Assembly: GCA_021286765.1 (NCBI GenBank)
Contig: JAJTBS010000006.1
Location: 1-64,000, forward strand
Direction: 5' to 3'
Source of the DNA: Holophagaceae bacterium
GTDB lineage: Bacteria; Acidobacteriota; Holophagae; Holophagales; Holophagaceae
Length of the DNA stretch: 64,000 bases
Part shown: one piece after another, positions 45,831 through 54,562 of the stretch
How positions within the stretch are numbered: the stretch's first letter is position 1
How the letters are laid out: every line of letters starts with the position of its first letter
The notes under the pieces: generated by a model
What the model was told of the DNA's origin: nothing
Seen by the model: the letters and a program-made list of their open reading frames with translations, nothing else
Database searches by the model: none
Translations under genes and position numbers: made by a program

Positions 45831-46559
45831 ATGATCGAGCTGCCCATGCCCTCCGCCGAATCCGCTTTCACCAAGCCCCTGGCCTTCGTGCCGGAAACGC
45901 GCTTCGGCGTGTGGTTCCTGGCCACGGAGGTGTGGCGGGTCCACGTGCTGGGCGTGGCCCTGGACAGCCTGCAGGCCCTGGCGCCTGACCTGCCGACCGG
46001 GGGCGTGATCCTCGACATCGGCACGGGCCTGGGCCACTCCCTGGGCGCCCTGGCGGCGAGGTTTCAGCCGGAGCGCATCCATGCGCTGGATCCCGATCCC
46101 GAATTTCCCGCCAAGGCCTCGGCCAGCTTGGCTGCCTGTTCCGTTCCTGTGACTGTGCACCGCACGCACGCCGAGGCCATGGATCTGCCGGACACCTCCG
46201 TGGACCTGGTCTTCTGCCACCAGTCCCTGCACCACATCGTGGGTCAGGAGCGGGCCCTGGCGGAGATGTTCCGGGTTCTCAAGCCCGGCGGCCACCTGCT
46301 GCTGGCAGAGTCCACGCGGCGCTACATCCACAGCTGGATCATCCGTCTCTTCTTCCGCCATCCCATGCATGTGCAGCGCACGGCGCCCCAATATTTGGAC
46401 ATGCTCCGGGCGGCGGGCTTCGAGGTGCGATCCGACCGCGTCCACACGCCGTACCTCTGGTGGAGCCGCTGGGATCTCGGGGCCCTGGAGTGGTTCGGGA
46501 TGAAGGTGCCCACGGAGCGGGAGGAGACCCTGCTCAACACGGTGGTGCGCAAGCCCTGA
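45831..46559 (+). CDS. Class I SAM-dependent methyltransferase
   Basis: About 242 residues from ATG 45831; GTG 45816 and ATG 45849 are alternative starts. The SAM site is VILDIGTGLGHSLGAL with LDPDPEF after it, followed by DLVFCHQSLHHI and MFRVLKPGGHLLLAES. These are Methyltransf_11-type motifs. The N terminus (TRFGVWFLATEVWRVHVL) and C terminus (TPYLWWSRWDLG) are unusual and may bind the substrate. It is embedded between queC and a radical SAM gene. The substrate is unknown. Confidence 0.75.
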   Translation: MIELPMPSAESAFTKPLAFVPETRFGVWFLATEVWRVHVLGVALDSLQALAPDLPTGGVILDIGTGLGHSLGALAARFQPERIHALDPDPEFPAKASASLAACSVPVTVHRTHAEAMDLPDTSVDLVFCHQSLHHIVGQERALAEMFRVLKPGGHLLLAESTRRYIHSWIIRLFFRHPMHVQRTAPQYLDMLRAAGFEVRSDRVHTPYLWWSRWDLGALEWFGMKVPTEREETLLNTVVRKP

Positions 46560-46624
46560 TGGTAAGGTGGCACACCGGCATCCGTGCCAATCCCGGCGCG
46601 GGAGGCGGTTCCCGAAGCGATCCC

Positions 46625-48130
46625 ATGCGCATCACCCTCGTCCACCCATCCGGCTTCAACTTCATCCCGGGGCAGCCCGATTTCTCCGTGCTGGCCAACC
46701 GGCTCGCGCCCGTGGGCATCCTCTCCCTGGCGGCCTGGCTGGAGCAGCATGGCCATCCCACCGCCGTCTACGACTGCCTGGGACCACTCTCCCCCCCTTC
46801 ACTGGAGGCCCAGGCAGCGGAGATCCTGGCCACGGAGCCGGAGCTGGTGGGCTTTTCCGCCACCACCTCGGGCTTCATGGATGCCATGGACCTGGCGGTC
46901 CTGCTCAAGGCGGCGCGGCCCGAACTCCGGGTGGTGGTGGGCAACGCCCATGCCTCCAGCCTGGGCGCCCCGCTGCTGGAGCATTTCCCCGAGTTGGACG
47001 CCCTGTGCCTGGGGGAGGGTGAGGGCCCTCTGCTGGATCTGGCTGAGGGCAAGGCGCCCGCGGAGATTCCCAACCTGATCTGGCGCGACGGCAGGCGCAT
47101 TGTCACCAATCCCCGGCGGCCGCGCATCCTGCACCTGGACGACCTGCCCTTTCCGGCTTACGAGAAGCTGGCGGGCTTCCCCCAGGGCTACCACCTGCCC
47201 CTGTTCAGCCATGTCCATCGCCATGGCGCCACGATGATCACCTCACGGGGCTGCCCCTACACCTGTTCCTTCTGCGACCGCACCGTCTTCGAGCACCAGT
47301 ACCGCTTCAACAGCCCCGCCTACATCCACGCCCACATGAAGCACCTGCGGGACCGCTTCGGCGTGCGGCACATCAACTTCTACGACGACCTCTTCACCGC
47401 CCACCAGGGCCGCATCACCGAGCTGTGCCAGCGCCTCATCGACGAGCCCCTGGGCATGGACTTCAACTGCATCATCCGGGCCGGACACACCTCGGAAGCG
47501 CTGCTGCGTCTCCTGAAGCGGGCGGGCTGCCTCATGGTGAGCCTCGGCGTGGAGAGCGCCGATCCCGGCATGATGGCCCGGCACAAGGCCGGGGTCAGCC
47601 TGGAGGCCGTGCGCGAGACCGTGGAGCGGATCCATGCGGCGGGCCTCCGGGCCAAGGGCCTGTTCATCTTTGGCCTCCCTGGCGAGACCCCGGAGACCTT
47701 CCAGCGCACCAGCGACTACATCCTCTCGCTGGATCTGGACGACATGAACGTCACGAAGTTCAGCCCCCTGCACGGTGCACCCCTCTGGGCCGAGTGCGTG
47801 GCCGGCGAGGAGGGCGAGTTCAACGAGGACTGGCGCCTGCTCAACTGCCTCAACTCGGTGTACCTGCCCCGGGGCTTCGAATCGCGCGAACAGATGGATG
47901 CCCTCTACAACGCGCACATCGAGCGGTTCTACGGCAGCCAGGCCTACCGCCGGCGCTTCGGCCGCCGGATCTGGGAACACCGCTGGAGCCTCTGGCACCT
48001 GCTGCGCCACCTGCCGCAGACCCTGGCCGCCAAGCGCTACTTCGCCACCCGGGCCAAGACGACCACGGCCGCCTTCGAGCGGCATCCTCGGCAGCCTGTG
48101 GGGCTCACCCCGCTGCCTCTGGGGCGCTGA
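46625..48130 (+). CDS. B12-binding-type radical SAM enzyme (class B methylase-like)
   Basis: 501 residues. The N-terminal part (about 1-145) follows the cobalamin-binding layout (RITLVHPSGF, RLAPVGILSLAAWLEQHGH) without the cobalt-ligand histidine motif DxHxxG. The radical SAM core has the 4Fe-4S cysteines Cys210, Cys214 and Cys217 in CPYTCSFC, then GVESADPGMMARHKAG and LFIFGLPGETPETF. The C terminus is basic. Family members methylate or rearrange lipids, cofactors and natural products. It lies between a methyltransferase and queF. The substrate is unknown. Confidence 0.85.
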   Translation: MRITLVHPSGFNFIPGQPDFSVLANRLAPVGILSLAAWLEQHGHPTAVYDCLGPLSPPSLEAQAAEILATEPELVGFSATTSGFMDAMDLAVLLKAARPELRVVVGNAHASSLGAPLLEHFPELDALCLGEGEGPLLDLAEGKAPAEIPNLIWRDGRRIVTNPRRPRILHLDDLPFPAYEKLAGFPQGYHLPLFSHVHRHGATMITSRGCPYTCSFCDRTVFEHQYRFNSPAYIHAHMKHLRDRFGVRHINFYDDLFTAHQGRITELCQRLIDEPLGMDFNCIIRAGHTSEALLRLLKRAGCLMVSLGVESADPGMMARHKAGVSLEAVRETVERIHAAGLRAKGLFIFGLPGETPETFQRTSDYILSLDLDDMNVTKFSPLHGAPLWAECVAGEEGEFNEDWRLLNCLNSVYLPRGFESREQMDALYNAHIERFYGSQAYRRRFGRRIWEHRWSLWHLLRHLPQTLAAKRYFATRAKTTTAAFERHPRQPVGLTPLPLGR

Positions 48131-48135
48131 GGCGG

Positions 48136-48141
48136 TAACCT
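48136..48141 (+). promoter_or_regulatory. -10-like element TAACCT before queF
   Basis: GCGGTAACCTGGAGG lies six bases after the radical SAM stop and 38 bases before the queF ATG. The context is nearly identical to the element before the CDF gene at 7140. Confidence 0.3.
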
Positions 48142-48179
48142 GGAGGAGCGTCACTGTCTCGACCTCTTCCAGGATGCCC

Positions 48180-48593
48180 ATGCCCGCCAAGAAGACCCCC
48201 AAAGCTTCCCTGCCCAGCCCCCTGCCGACGTTCGTGGTGACACGTCCCACGGGCCAGCTCGATACCTTCGTGAGTCCCCGCCCGGGCCGACCCTTCACCA
48301 TCACCTTCGAGACCGAGGAGTTCACCTGCCTCTGCCCGCTGACGGGCCAGCCGGACTTCGCCAAGCTGAAGATCCACTACCAGCCCGACCAGCTCTGCGT
48401 GGAATCCAAGTCGCTGAAGCTCTACCTCTGGAGCTTCCGCGATCAGGGGGCTTTCCACGAGGCCGTCACCAACCAGATCCTGGATGACCTGGTGAAGGCC
48501 ACCCAGCCCCAGTGGATGCGGATCGAAGGCGACTTCCTCATCCGTGGCGGCATCCGCACGCTGGTGGTGGCCGAACACGGGAAGAAGCATTGA
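48180..48593 (+). CDS. queF: PreQ0 reductase (NADPH-dependent 7-cyano-7-deazaguanine reductase), short type
   Basis: 137 residues, the unimodular YkvM-like form. Reduces preQ0 to preQ1, the base later inserted into tRNA for queuosine. The nucleophile is Cys52 in CLCPLTGQPDF. ESKSLKLYLWSFRDQGAFHE carries the substrate-binding Glu and His. ATG 48180 is preferred because AGG sits at the right distance; ATG 48174 is in frame and adds two residues. QueF indicates that the pathway here runs to queuosine rather than stopping at preQ0. Confidence 0.95.
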   Translation: MPAKKTPKASLPSPLPTFVVTRPTGQLDTFVSPRPGRPFTITFETEEFTCLCPLTGQPDFAKLKIHYQPDQLCVESKSLKLYLWSFRDQGAFHEAVTNQILDDLVKATQPQWMRIEGDFLIRGGIRTLVVAEHGKKH

Positions 48594-48596
48594 AAC

Positions 48597-49211
48597 ATGA
48601 AAGCCGCCCACGGCACGGGTTCGGGTCAGAGACGCCAGCCGCACGACAGGTGGCTGGCCTTGGTTGTGCTGTGTGCCATGACGATCCATACCTACCTGAA
48701 GTGGCGCTGGGGCACACTTCCTGAGCTGCTCTGGGGCTGCAACGTGGCCAGCTTTGTCATCATCGCGGGCCTCTTCCTTGATCATCCCGTGCTGGTGGGC
48801 ACGGGGTTCCTCTGGCATGTCAGTGTCGGGGAGCCCGGCTACCTGTTCGGCGTGATCCAGACGGGCCACACCACCTGGATTTCGGTGCTGGTGCACAGCC
48901 TGCCGACCGTGGCTGCCTTCCTCTCGCTACGCCGCACCGGTCTGCCAAGGCCCTCACCCTGGCTGGCCTTCGCCCTCTTTGTCGCGCTGGTGCCCATCAG
49001 CCACTACCTCACTCCCGCCCGGTTCAATGTGAACTTGGCCCACGAACGGCTCTGGCTGCTCCAGCGCCACTTCCCTGGCAACTGGGATTACCGGTTCGCC
49101 TTCGGCTTGATCATGCTGGCCATCCTCCTGTTGGCCGATTGGGGGTTCGGAGCCTGGCTCGGCCGGCCGGACGGGAAGTCGGATTCTCTGAACCCGGTGG
49201 GCTCAGCATGA
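48597..49211 (+). CDS. Unknown polytopic membrane protein
   Basis: 204 residues with about five hydrophobic segments (approximately 20-32, 43-60, 63-80, 90-108, 122-140 and a last one near 170-190). Histidines and tryptophans sit at segment ends (DRWLALVV, FLWHVSVGEPGYLFG, PISHYLTPARF). I do not recognise the family. It starts three bases after queF and overlaps folK by four bases, so it is translated with them. A link to queuosine or folate metabolism is only positional. Confidence 0.6.
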   Translation: MKAAHGTGSGQRRQPHDRWLALVVLCAMTIHTYLKWRWGTLPELLWGCNVASFVIIAGLFLDHPVLVGTGFLWHVSVGEPGYLFGVIQTGHTTWISVLVHSLPTVAAFLSLRRTGLPRPSPWLAFALFVALVPISHYLTPARFNVNLAHERLWLLQRHFPGNWDYRFAFGLIMLAILLLADWGFGAWLGRPDGKSDSLNPVGSA

Positions 49212-49678
49212 AGGCTGTCGTCGCCCTTGGCTCGAACCTCGGCAATCGCCAGGCGCACCTGGAAGCCGGGCTCGCGGCGTTGCGCACGCTGGGCACCGTG
49301 GTGCCCTCGCCCCTGGTCATGGAGACGCCCGACGAATCGGGGCGCGGGCCCGCCTACCTCAACACCGTGGCCCTCGTCGTGACGGAGGAGGCCGATCCCC
49401 GGCGCCTGCTGGAGGCCCTGCTGCGGTTGGAGCTTGCGGCGGGCCGGGATCGCAGCGCCGGGAGGAATGCGCCGCGCACGCTGGACCTGGACCTCATCAC
49501 CACGGACGGCCCGCCCGGCGGCTGGACCTGGGATTCACCGGAGGATCTGCGGGCCCTGGGCCCCATCCTGAGCCTGGAGCTGCCCCACCCCCGCGCCTTC
49601 AGCCGCCCCTTCGTGCTGGAGCCCTGGCGGGCGCTTTCCAATCCAGGCGAATGCAGGGGCGTCATTCCCAAAGCCTGA
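49208..49678 (+). CDS. folK: 2-amino-4-hydroxy-6-hydroxymethyldihydropteridine pyrophosphokinase
   Basis: Activates the pterin for dihydropteroate synthesis. The 156-residue protein has VVALGSNLGNRQAHL at the start, RSAGRNAPRTLDLDLI (ATP/Mg site) and LELPHPRAFSRPFVL. ATG 49208 lies within the preceding stop (ATGA); the longer frame upstream is not family-like. Like the Que genes, it uses a GTP-derived precursor, although the pathways separate early. Confidence 0.93.
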   Translation: MKAVVALGSNLGNRQAHLEAGLAALRTLGTVVPSPLVMETPDESGRGPAYLNTVALVVTEEADPRRLLEALLRLELAAGRDRSAGRNAPRTLDLDLITTDGPPGGWTWDSPEDLRALGPILSLELPHPRAFSRPFVLEPWRALSNPGECRGVIPKA

Positions 49679-49687
49679 GCATGAAAA

Positions 49688-49707
49688 GGCCCCCGCGACC
49701 GGGGGCC
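49688..49707 (-). terminator. Intrinsic terminator for the minus-strand peptidase operon
   Basis: GGCCCCCG and CGGGGGCC form an 8-base stem with a four-base loop. Read on the minus strand it is followed by TTTT, so it fits the end of the S9 peptidase transcript whose stop is at 49729. It may also slow folK transcription from the other side. Confidence 0.75.
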
Positions 49708-49728
49708 CTTCCAGTGCTGGTGGTGGCG

Positions 49729-51732
49729 CTACTTCGTCCACTTCTCGCACCAGCCCAGCACGGTCTCGTACCAGAGCTTGCTGTTCTGGGGCTTGGCGAC
49801 GAAGTGGGCCTCGTCGGGGAAGTAGAGCAGCTGGCTGGGTACGCCGCGCACCTGCAGGGTGTTGTAGAGCTGGAAGGCCTCGGTGACGGGCACGCGGTAG
49901 TCCAACTCGCCGTGGATAACGAGCATGGGCTTGGTCATGTTGGCGATGGCGCTGCTGGGGCTCTGGGCCTGCCAGCGGGCCTTGGTCTCGGCGCTCTCCC
50001 AGGGCCACCCCTTGAACTCCCAGTGGGGGAACCACAGCTCCTCCGTGCCCAGCTGCATGGACTCGGTATTGAAGATGCTGGCGTGGGTCACGAAGCCGGC
50101 GAAGCGCTCGGGGTAGTGGCCGGCGATCCAGTTCACGGCGTAGCCGCCGTAGCTGCCGCCGCAGGCCACGACGCGCTTGGGATCGGCGTTGGGGTAATGC
50201 TTGAGCACCGCGTCCAGGGTGTTCATGAGGTCGGTCATGACGGCGCCGTTCCAGTCGCCGCTGATGGCATCGCAGTAGGCCTGGCCGAAGCCCGTGGACC
50301 CGCGGGGGTTGGGCAGCACCGTGATGAAGCCTCGGCTGGCCCAGGCCTGCGCGTTCCAGCGGGGGTGCCAGGCGTTGGCCCAGGCGCCCTGGGGACCGCC
50401 ATGGATGACGAAGGCCACGGGGTAGGTCTTCTTGGGGTCGTAGCCCACGGGCTTCACGATGAAGGCGTGGGTCTTGGTGGCCTTGCCCTCCACGGGCACA
50501 GTGTCCACCCAGAGGTTCTCGCCCGGGTTCAGGCCCAGCTCCTGGGCCAGGGCCTCGTTATGGCGCGTGGCACGGGCGACCTGGCCGCCCTTGAGGTCCA
50601 CGGTGTAGAGGTCCGGGGGCGTGGTGAGGCTGGTAGACACCACCACGGCCTGGTCCTTGCCCAGCGCGAAGCCCTCAATGTGCAGGTCGCGGCTGAGGGG
50701 CTGGACGGCCTGGCCGTCCCAGCGGAAGAGGTCAGTGTGGCCGGCGCGCTCGCTGGTGCCCACCAGGTCCGTGCCCTGCCACTGGTAGTCGCCGAAGCTC
50801 TGGTCGAAGGCCTGGGTGGTGCGCACGACCGTGCCGGTGCTGCGATCCATCACCCACAGCTCCCACTTGTCGGCCTCGAAGCCCTGCCGGCGCTGCGCCC
50901 GCCAGGCCAGGTGCTTCCCGTCGGGCGAATAGCGCGGACTGTTGTCCATGGCCGGGTTGTCGGTGAGCTTCTTCGCGGGGCCGCCGCTGAGGGCCACTTC
51001 GTAGATCTCGCCGTTGGTGGTGGTGGCCTTGGCCTGGTCGGGGGCGGATTCGAAGGCCAGGGCCTTGCTGTCCGGCGCCCAGGCGTAGCCGTCACCGGCG
51101 GACACGCCGGCGTAGTTGGGCACGTCCGTGGTGAAGCCGGCCGTGAGGTCACGCGGCGTGGCGCTGCCGTCACTGGGCACCACGAAGAGGTGGCTCACCT
51201 GCCTGGCGTCCTTCCACTCGTTCCAGTGGCGGTAGCTCAGGGTGGTGTAGAGGCGGCCGGTGACCTTGGAGGCCTCCTTGGCCTTCAGGTAGGCGGCGTT
51301 CTCGGCTTCGTTGCCGCTGGGCACCGTGGTGCTGAGGAAGGCGACCCACTTGCCGTCGGGGCTCCAGGTCTGGCCCTCGGCGCCGCCGCTCAGCTTGGTG
51401 AGCTGATGTTTCTCCTTGGTTCCCAGGTCCACGATCCAGACCTGGCCACCGGACTGGTAGGCCAGCTTCTTCCCGTCAGGGCTGAAGCGGGGGCGGCTCT
51501 GGCTGCCGCCGCCGAGGTCGAGCTCCTTCGCCTCGCCGCCCGCGGGCCGGACCCAGATCCGGTTCACAGTCTTGTTGGCGGCGAAGTCCACGGTGCCCAC
51601 CTGGTAGGCCAGGGCGCCGACGCTGCTGAGCTGGGGATCGGCGATCTTCTTGACCTTGAAGAGGTCGTCCACCTGCAGCGGGCGCGAGGCGGACAGGGCC
51701 ATGGAGGCCGCGAGAAGCAGGATGGTGCGCAT
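49729..51732 (-). CDS. S9 family prolyl oligopeptidase-like peptidase (acylaminoacyl-peptidase type)
   Basis: 667 residues with a signal peptide (about 1-16). The N-terminal part is a beta-propeller with repeated RFSPDGKKLAYQS and TWSPDGKWVAFLS blades. The C-terminal alpha/beta hydrolase has the nucleophile Ser527 in GGSYGGY, an Asp in GELDYRVP and a His in DEAHFV. FVIHGGPQGAWAN forms the oxyanion region. It likely degrades peptides in the periplasm. It is the last gene of a minus-strand group with an acyl-CoA dehydrogenase and an S41 protease. Confidence 0.93.
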   Translation of the reverse strand: MRTILLLAASMALSASRPLQVDDLFKVKKIADPQLSSVGALAYQVGTVDFAANKTVNRIWVRPAGGEAKELDLGGGSQSRPRFSPDGKKLAYQSGGQVWIVDLGTKEKHQLTKLSGGAEGQTWSPDGKWVAFLSTTVPSGNEAENAAYLKAKEASKVTGRLYTTLSYRHWNEWKDARQVSHLFVVPSDGSATPRDLTAGFTTDVPNYAGVSAGDGYAWAPDSKALAFESAPDQAKATTTNGEIYEVALSGGPAKKLTDNPAMDNSPRYSPDGKHLAWRAQRRQGFEADKWELWVMDRSTGTVVRTTQAFDQSFGDYQWQGTDLVGTSERAGHTDLFRWDGQAVQPLSRDLHIEGFALGKDQAVVVSTSLTTPPDLYTVDLKGGQVARATRHNEALAQELGLNPGENLWVDTVPVEGKATKTHAFIVKPVGYDPKKTYPVAFVIHGGPQGAWANAWHPRWNAQAWASRGFITVLPNPRGSTGFGQAYCDAISGDWNGAVMTDLMNTLDAVLKHYPNADPKRVVACGGSYGGYAVNWIAGHYPERFAGFVTHASIFNTESMQLGTEELWFPHWEFKGWPWESAETKARWQAQSPSSAIANMTKPMLVIHGELDYRVPVTEAFQLYNTLQVRGVPSQLLYFPDEAHFVAKPQNSKLWYETVLGWCEKWTK

Positions 51733-51746
51733 GGGATCTCCAGTGA

Positions 51747-52904
51747 TCAGTATTCGGACTGCAGGTACCGCGCGATGACCGTTCGCTGGATCTCGCTGGT
51801 GCCCTCGCCGATGGTGCAGAGCTTCACGTCCCGGTAGTACTTCTCCACCGGGTAGTCCTTGATGTAGCCGTAGCCGCCGAGGATCTGCACGGCCTGGTCG
51901 GCCACGCGGCAGGCCACCTCGGAGCTGTAGAGCTTGGCCATGCTGGCGGCCTTGGCGTAGGGCAGGCCCGCGTCCTTGAGCCCGGCGGCGCGGTAGATGA
52001 GCAGGCGCGCGGCCTCGATCTCGGTGCCCATGTCCGCCAGCTTGAACTGGATGCCCTGGTGGTCGGCCAGGGGCCGGCCGAAGGTGTGGCGGATCTTGCT
52101 GTAGCGCACGGCCTCCTCGAAGGCGCCCTGCGCCATGCCCAGGCCCAGGGCCCCGATGCTGATGCGGCCCCCATCCAGGGTGCGCATGGCCTGCTTGAAG
52201 CCCACGCCATCTTCGCCCAGCAGGTTGGCCTCGGGCACCTTCACGTCTTCCATGATCAATTCGGAGGTGTCGCTGGCGCGGAGCCCCAGCTTGTTCTCCT
52301 GTTTGCCGGCCCGGAAACCGTTCATGCCCTTCTCCAGCACAAAGGCACTGATGCCATCGGCGCTGCTGTGGCCGGGCTGGGGCGGTCGCGTGCGGGCCAT
52401 GACCACGAAGATGTCGCCCACGGTGCCGTGGGTGATGAAGGTCTTGGTGCCGTTCAGGACGTAGTGGGAGCCCTCCTTCTTGGCCATGGTGCGCAGCGAA
52501 CCCGCGTCGCTGCCCGAACCCGGCTCCGTGAGCCCCCAGGCGCCAATGGCCTGGCCGCTGGCCAGGGGCCGGAGGAAGGCCTGCTTCTGCCGCTCATCGC
52601 CCATGGCGTAGATGTGGTTGCTGCAGAGGCTGTTGTGGGCGGCCACGGTGATGCCCACGGAGCCATCCACTCGGGAGAGCTCCTCCACCACCACGGCGTA
52701 TTCCAGGTAGCCCATGCCCGCGCCACCGTATGCCTCGGGGACGATGACGCCCATCATGCCCATCTCGCCCAGCTGCTTGACCACGGCCATGGGGAAGGAC
52801 TTGGCCTCGTCCCAGGCCATGACATGGGGTCGGATCTCGCGCTCCGCGAACTTCCGCACCTCCTGGCGCAGGGCCTCGACGTGCTCAGGCAGCGTGACGT
52901 CCAT
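51747..52904 (-). CDS. Acyl-CoA dehydrogenase
   Basis: 385 residues, the usual length of short-chain acyl-CoA dehydrogenases. FAD-dependent oxidation of acyl-CoA to enoyl-CoA, with electrons passed to ETF. Signatures are GAWGLTEPGSGSDAGSL, GRPLADHQGIQFKLADMG and QILGGYGYIKDYPVEKYYRD. The catalytic base Glu is present in IGEGTSEIQR. Chain-length preference cannot be read from sequence. Isobutyryl- or butyryl-CoA would fit with IcmF elsewhere in the window. Confidence 0.95.
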   Translation of the reverse strand: MDVTLPEHVEALRQEVRKFAEREIRPHVMAWDEAKSFPMAVVKQLGEMGMMGVIVPEAYGGAGMGYLEYAVVVEELSRVDGSVGITVAAHNSLCSNHIYAMGDERQKQAFLRPLASGQAIGAWGLTEPGSGSDAGSLRTMAKKEGSHYVLNGTKTFITHGTVGDIFVVMARTRPPQPGHSSADGISAFVLEKGMNGFRAGKQENKLGLRASDTSELIMEDVKVPEANLLGEDGVGFKQAMRTLDGGRISIGALGLGMAQGAFEEAVRYSKIRHTFGRPLADHQGIQFKLADMGTEIEAARLLIYRAAGLKDAGLPYAKAASMAKLYSSEVACRVADQAVQILGGYGYIKDYPVEKYYRDVKLCTIGEGTSEIQRTVIARYLQSEY

Positions 52905-52916
52905 GGGGACCTCGGA

Positions 52917-54497
52917 TCAGCGGAGAGTGGCGACCGTGGCAGGGGCTCTGCGCTGGAGCAGCAGCTTCTTCTGCAGCAGCGCCTCGGCCTCGGGCAGCAC
53001 CTCCAGGGCCTTGAGGATGACGGGATCCTTCTCGCACTGGATCTTGAAGCCTGCTTCGATGCCGAAGGCCACATTCTGCATCTCGATGGAGATCTGCTCC
53101 TGCATGGCGGTCAGATTGGCGTCCCAGTCCTTGTCGCTCAAGGTCAGCTTCTGCTCCAAGGCCCAGGCGCGGAACCGCGCCATGACCACCTCGTCGGCGT
53201 GCTGGCCGGGCTTGATGCCGAAGCGCTCCTTCTCGTGGACCGCGAAGCGGAAGAAGGCCTGGTGGCGGAAGCGCAGGTCCACCATGAACTCGTTGAAGCG
53301 GAGGGTGGGCATGGGGTAGTCGGGGTTGATGCCGCCGCCGCCGTAGACCGTGCGGCCGAGGTCCGTCTTGAAGGCCGGGCCCTGGGGCTTGGCGTCCTTC
53401 TCATCCTCGGGGTTGTAGTAGTCATCCAGTCCGTGGGTGTAGTCCCGCTGGATGCTCCGCCCCGAGGGCGTGTAGTAGCGGGCCGTGGTGAGGGCCAGGC
53501 CGCGGGAGCGGCTGATGGTCAGCACGCTCTGGACCAGCCCCTTGCCCCAGCTGGTCTGTCCCACGACCAGGCCGCGGTCGTGGTCCTGCACGGCGCCGGT
53601 GACGATCTCGCTGGCGCTGGCCGAGCCGCGGTTGATGAGGATGACGAGGGGGAAGGGATCCAGCTGGGCGCCCTTGCTGGTGCGGGTCTGGTTCTCCTCG
53701 CGGCCGTCCCGGCCCTTCTGGCTGACGATGAGCTGGTCGGGCCCCAGCAGCTGCCGGCAGATGCCGATGGCCGCGTCCAGCACGCCGCCGCCGTTGCTGC
53801 GCAGGTCCAGGATGAGCTGCTTCATGCCCTGCTTCTTCAGGGTGGCCACGGCCCGCTCGAACTCGTCGGCCGTGGTCTCGCCGAAGTCCTTGATGAGGAT
53901 GAAGCCCGTGGTGGGGTTCAGCATGAAGCTGTAGTAGACGCTGTTGGTGGGCACCTCGGCCCGGGGGATGGAGAAGCGCAGGTATTCGGCGATGCCCGCC
54001 CGCTGCACGGCCAGTTCCACGATGGTGTTCTTCTCGCCCCGCAGCTTCTGGAGGGCGGCATTGGAGGTCATGCCGTCGGTGCTGGTGCCATCGATCTCCT
54101 TGATGATGTCGCCCGAGCGCACGCCCAGGCGCTCGGCCGGGCCGCCCTTCATGGGGCTGATGATGGCGATGCCCTGATCGTGCTGCTGGATGATGGCGCC
54201 GATGCCGAAGAAGGAGCCCTTCTGTTCCTCGCGGAGCAGGCGGAACTCGCTCTCGTCCATGTAGTTCGAGTGGGGATCGAGGGTGTGGAGCATGCCCTGG
54301 ATGGTGGCGTGGGTCAGCTGGCGGGGCGCCGGGGGCTCAGGGCTCTGCTTCTGCACCAGATCCATGATCTCGGTCAGGGTGTCCAGGCTGCGCTGGCGGG
54401 CAGTCTCGCCGCTGGAGCGGGCCAGGAGGGGCCCTGCCACGGCGATGGTGGCGGTCAGAACCAGCCACATCCAGTTGCGCTTGATGAAACGGGCCAT
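52917..54497 (-). CDS. S41 family C-terminal processing peptidase
   Basis: 526 residues with an N-terminal signal anchor (about 8-26). A PDZ domain (about 95-180, GPAERLGVRSGDIIKEIDG) is followed by the protease core with the catalytic dyad Ser294 (NRGSASASEIV) and Lys319 (WGKGLVQSVL). A C-terminal extension of about 150 residues has no motif I recognise. Such Ctp proteases trim envelope proteins. TATCCT at 54522-54527 is a plausible -10 element. Confidence 0.94.
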   Translation of the reverse strand: MARFIKRNWMWLVLTATIAVAGPLLARSSGETARQRSLDTLTEIMDLVQKQSPEPPAPRQLTHATIQGMLHTLDPHSNYMDESEFRLLREEQKGSFFGIGAIIQQHDQGIAIISPMKGGPAERLGVRSGDIIKEIDGTSTDGMTSNAALQKLRGEKNTIVELAVQRAGIAEYLRFSIPRAEVPTNSVYYSFMLNPTTGFILIKDFGETTADEFERAVATLKKQGMKQLILDLRSNGGGVLDAAIGICRQLLGPDQLIVSQKGRDGREENQTRTSKGAQLDPFPLVILINRGSASASEIVTGAVQDHDRGLVVGQTSWGKGLVQSVLTISRSRGLALTTARYYTPSGRSIQRDYTHGLDDYYNPEDEKDAKPQGPAFKTDLGRTVYGGGGINPDYPMPTLRFNEFMVDLRFRHQAFFRFAVHEKERFGIKPGQHADEVVMARFRAWALEQKLTLSDKDWDANLTAMQEQISIEMQNVAFGIEAGFKIQCEKDPVILKALEVLPEAEALLQKKLLLQRRAPATVATLR

Positions 54498-54521
54498 GAG
54501 GCTCCCGGGGAATCGACCTCC

Positions 54522-54527
54522 AGGATA
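54522..54527 (-). promoter_or_regulatory. -10-like element TATCCT before the S41 peptidase gene
   Basis: On the minus strand CGTATCCTGGAGG ends 24 bases before the ATG at 54497, in the 65-base gap after gmk. It repeats the TANNCTGG context found before several plus-strand genes. Confidence 0.3.
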
Positions 54528-54562
54528 CGCCCGGGCCGTTCCGGGGGCGAATGACGGTTTGT

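Noticed and set aside
52059..54554. Open frame of 831 codons on the plus strand
   Set aside because: Shadow of the acyl-CoA dehydrogenase and S41 peptidase genes, both of which have full catalytic motifs on the minus strand.
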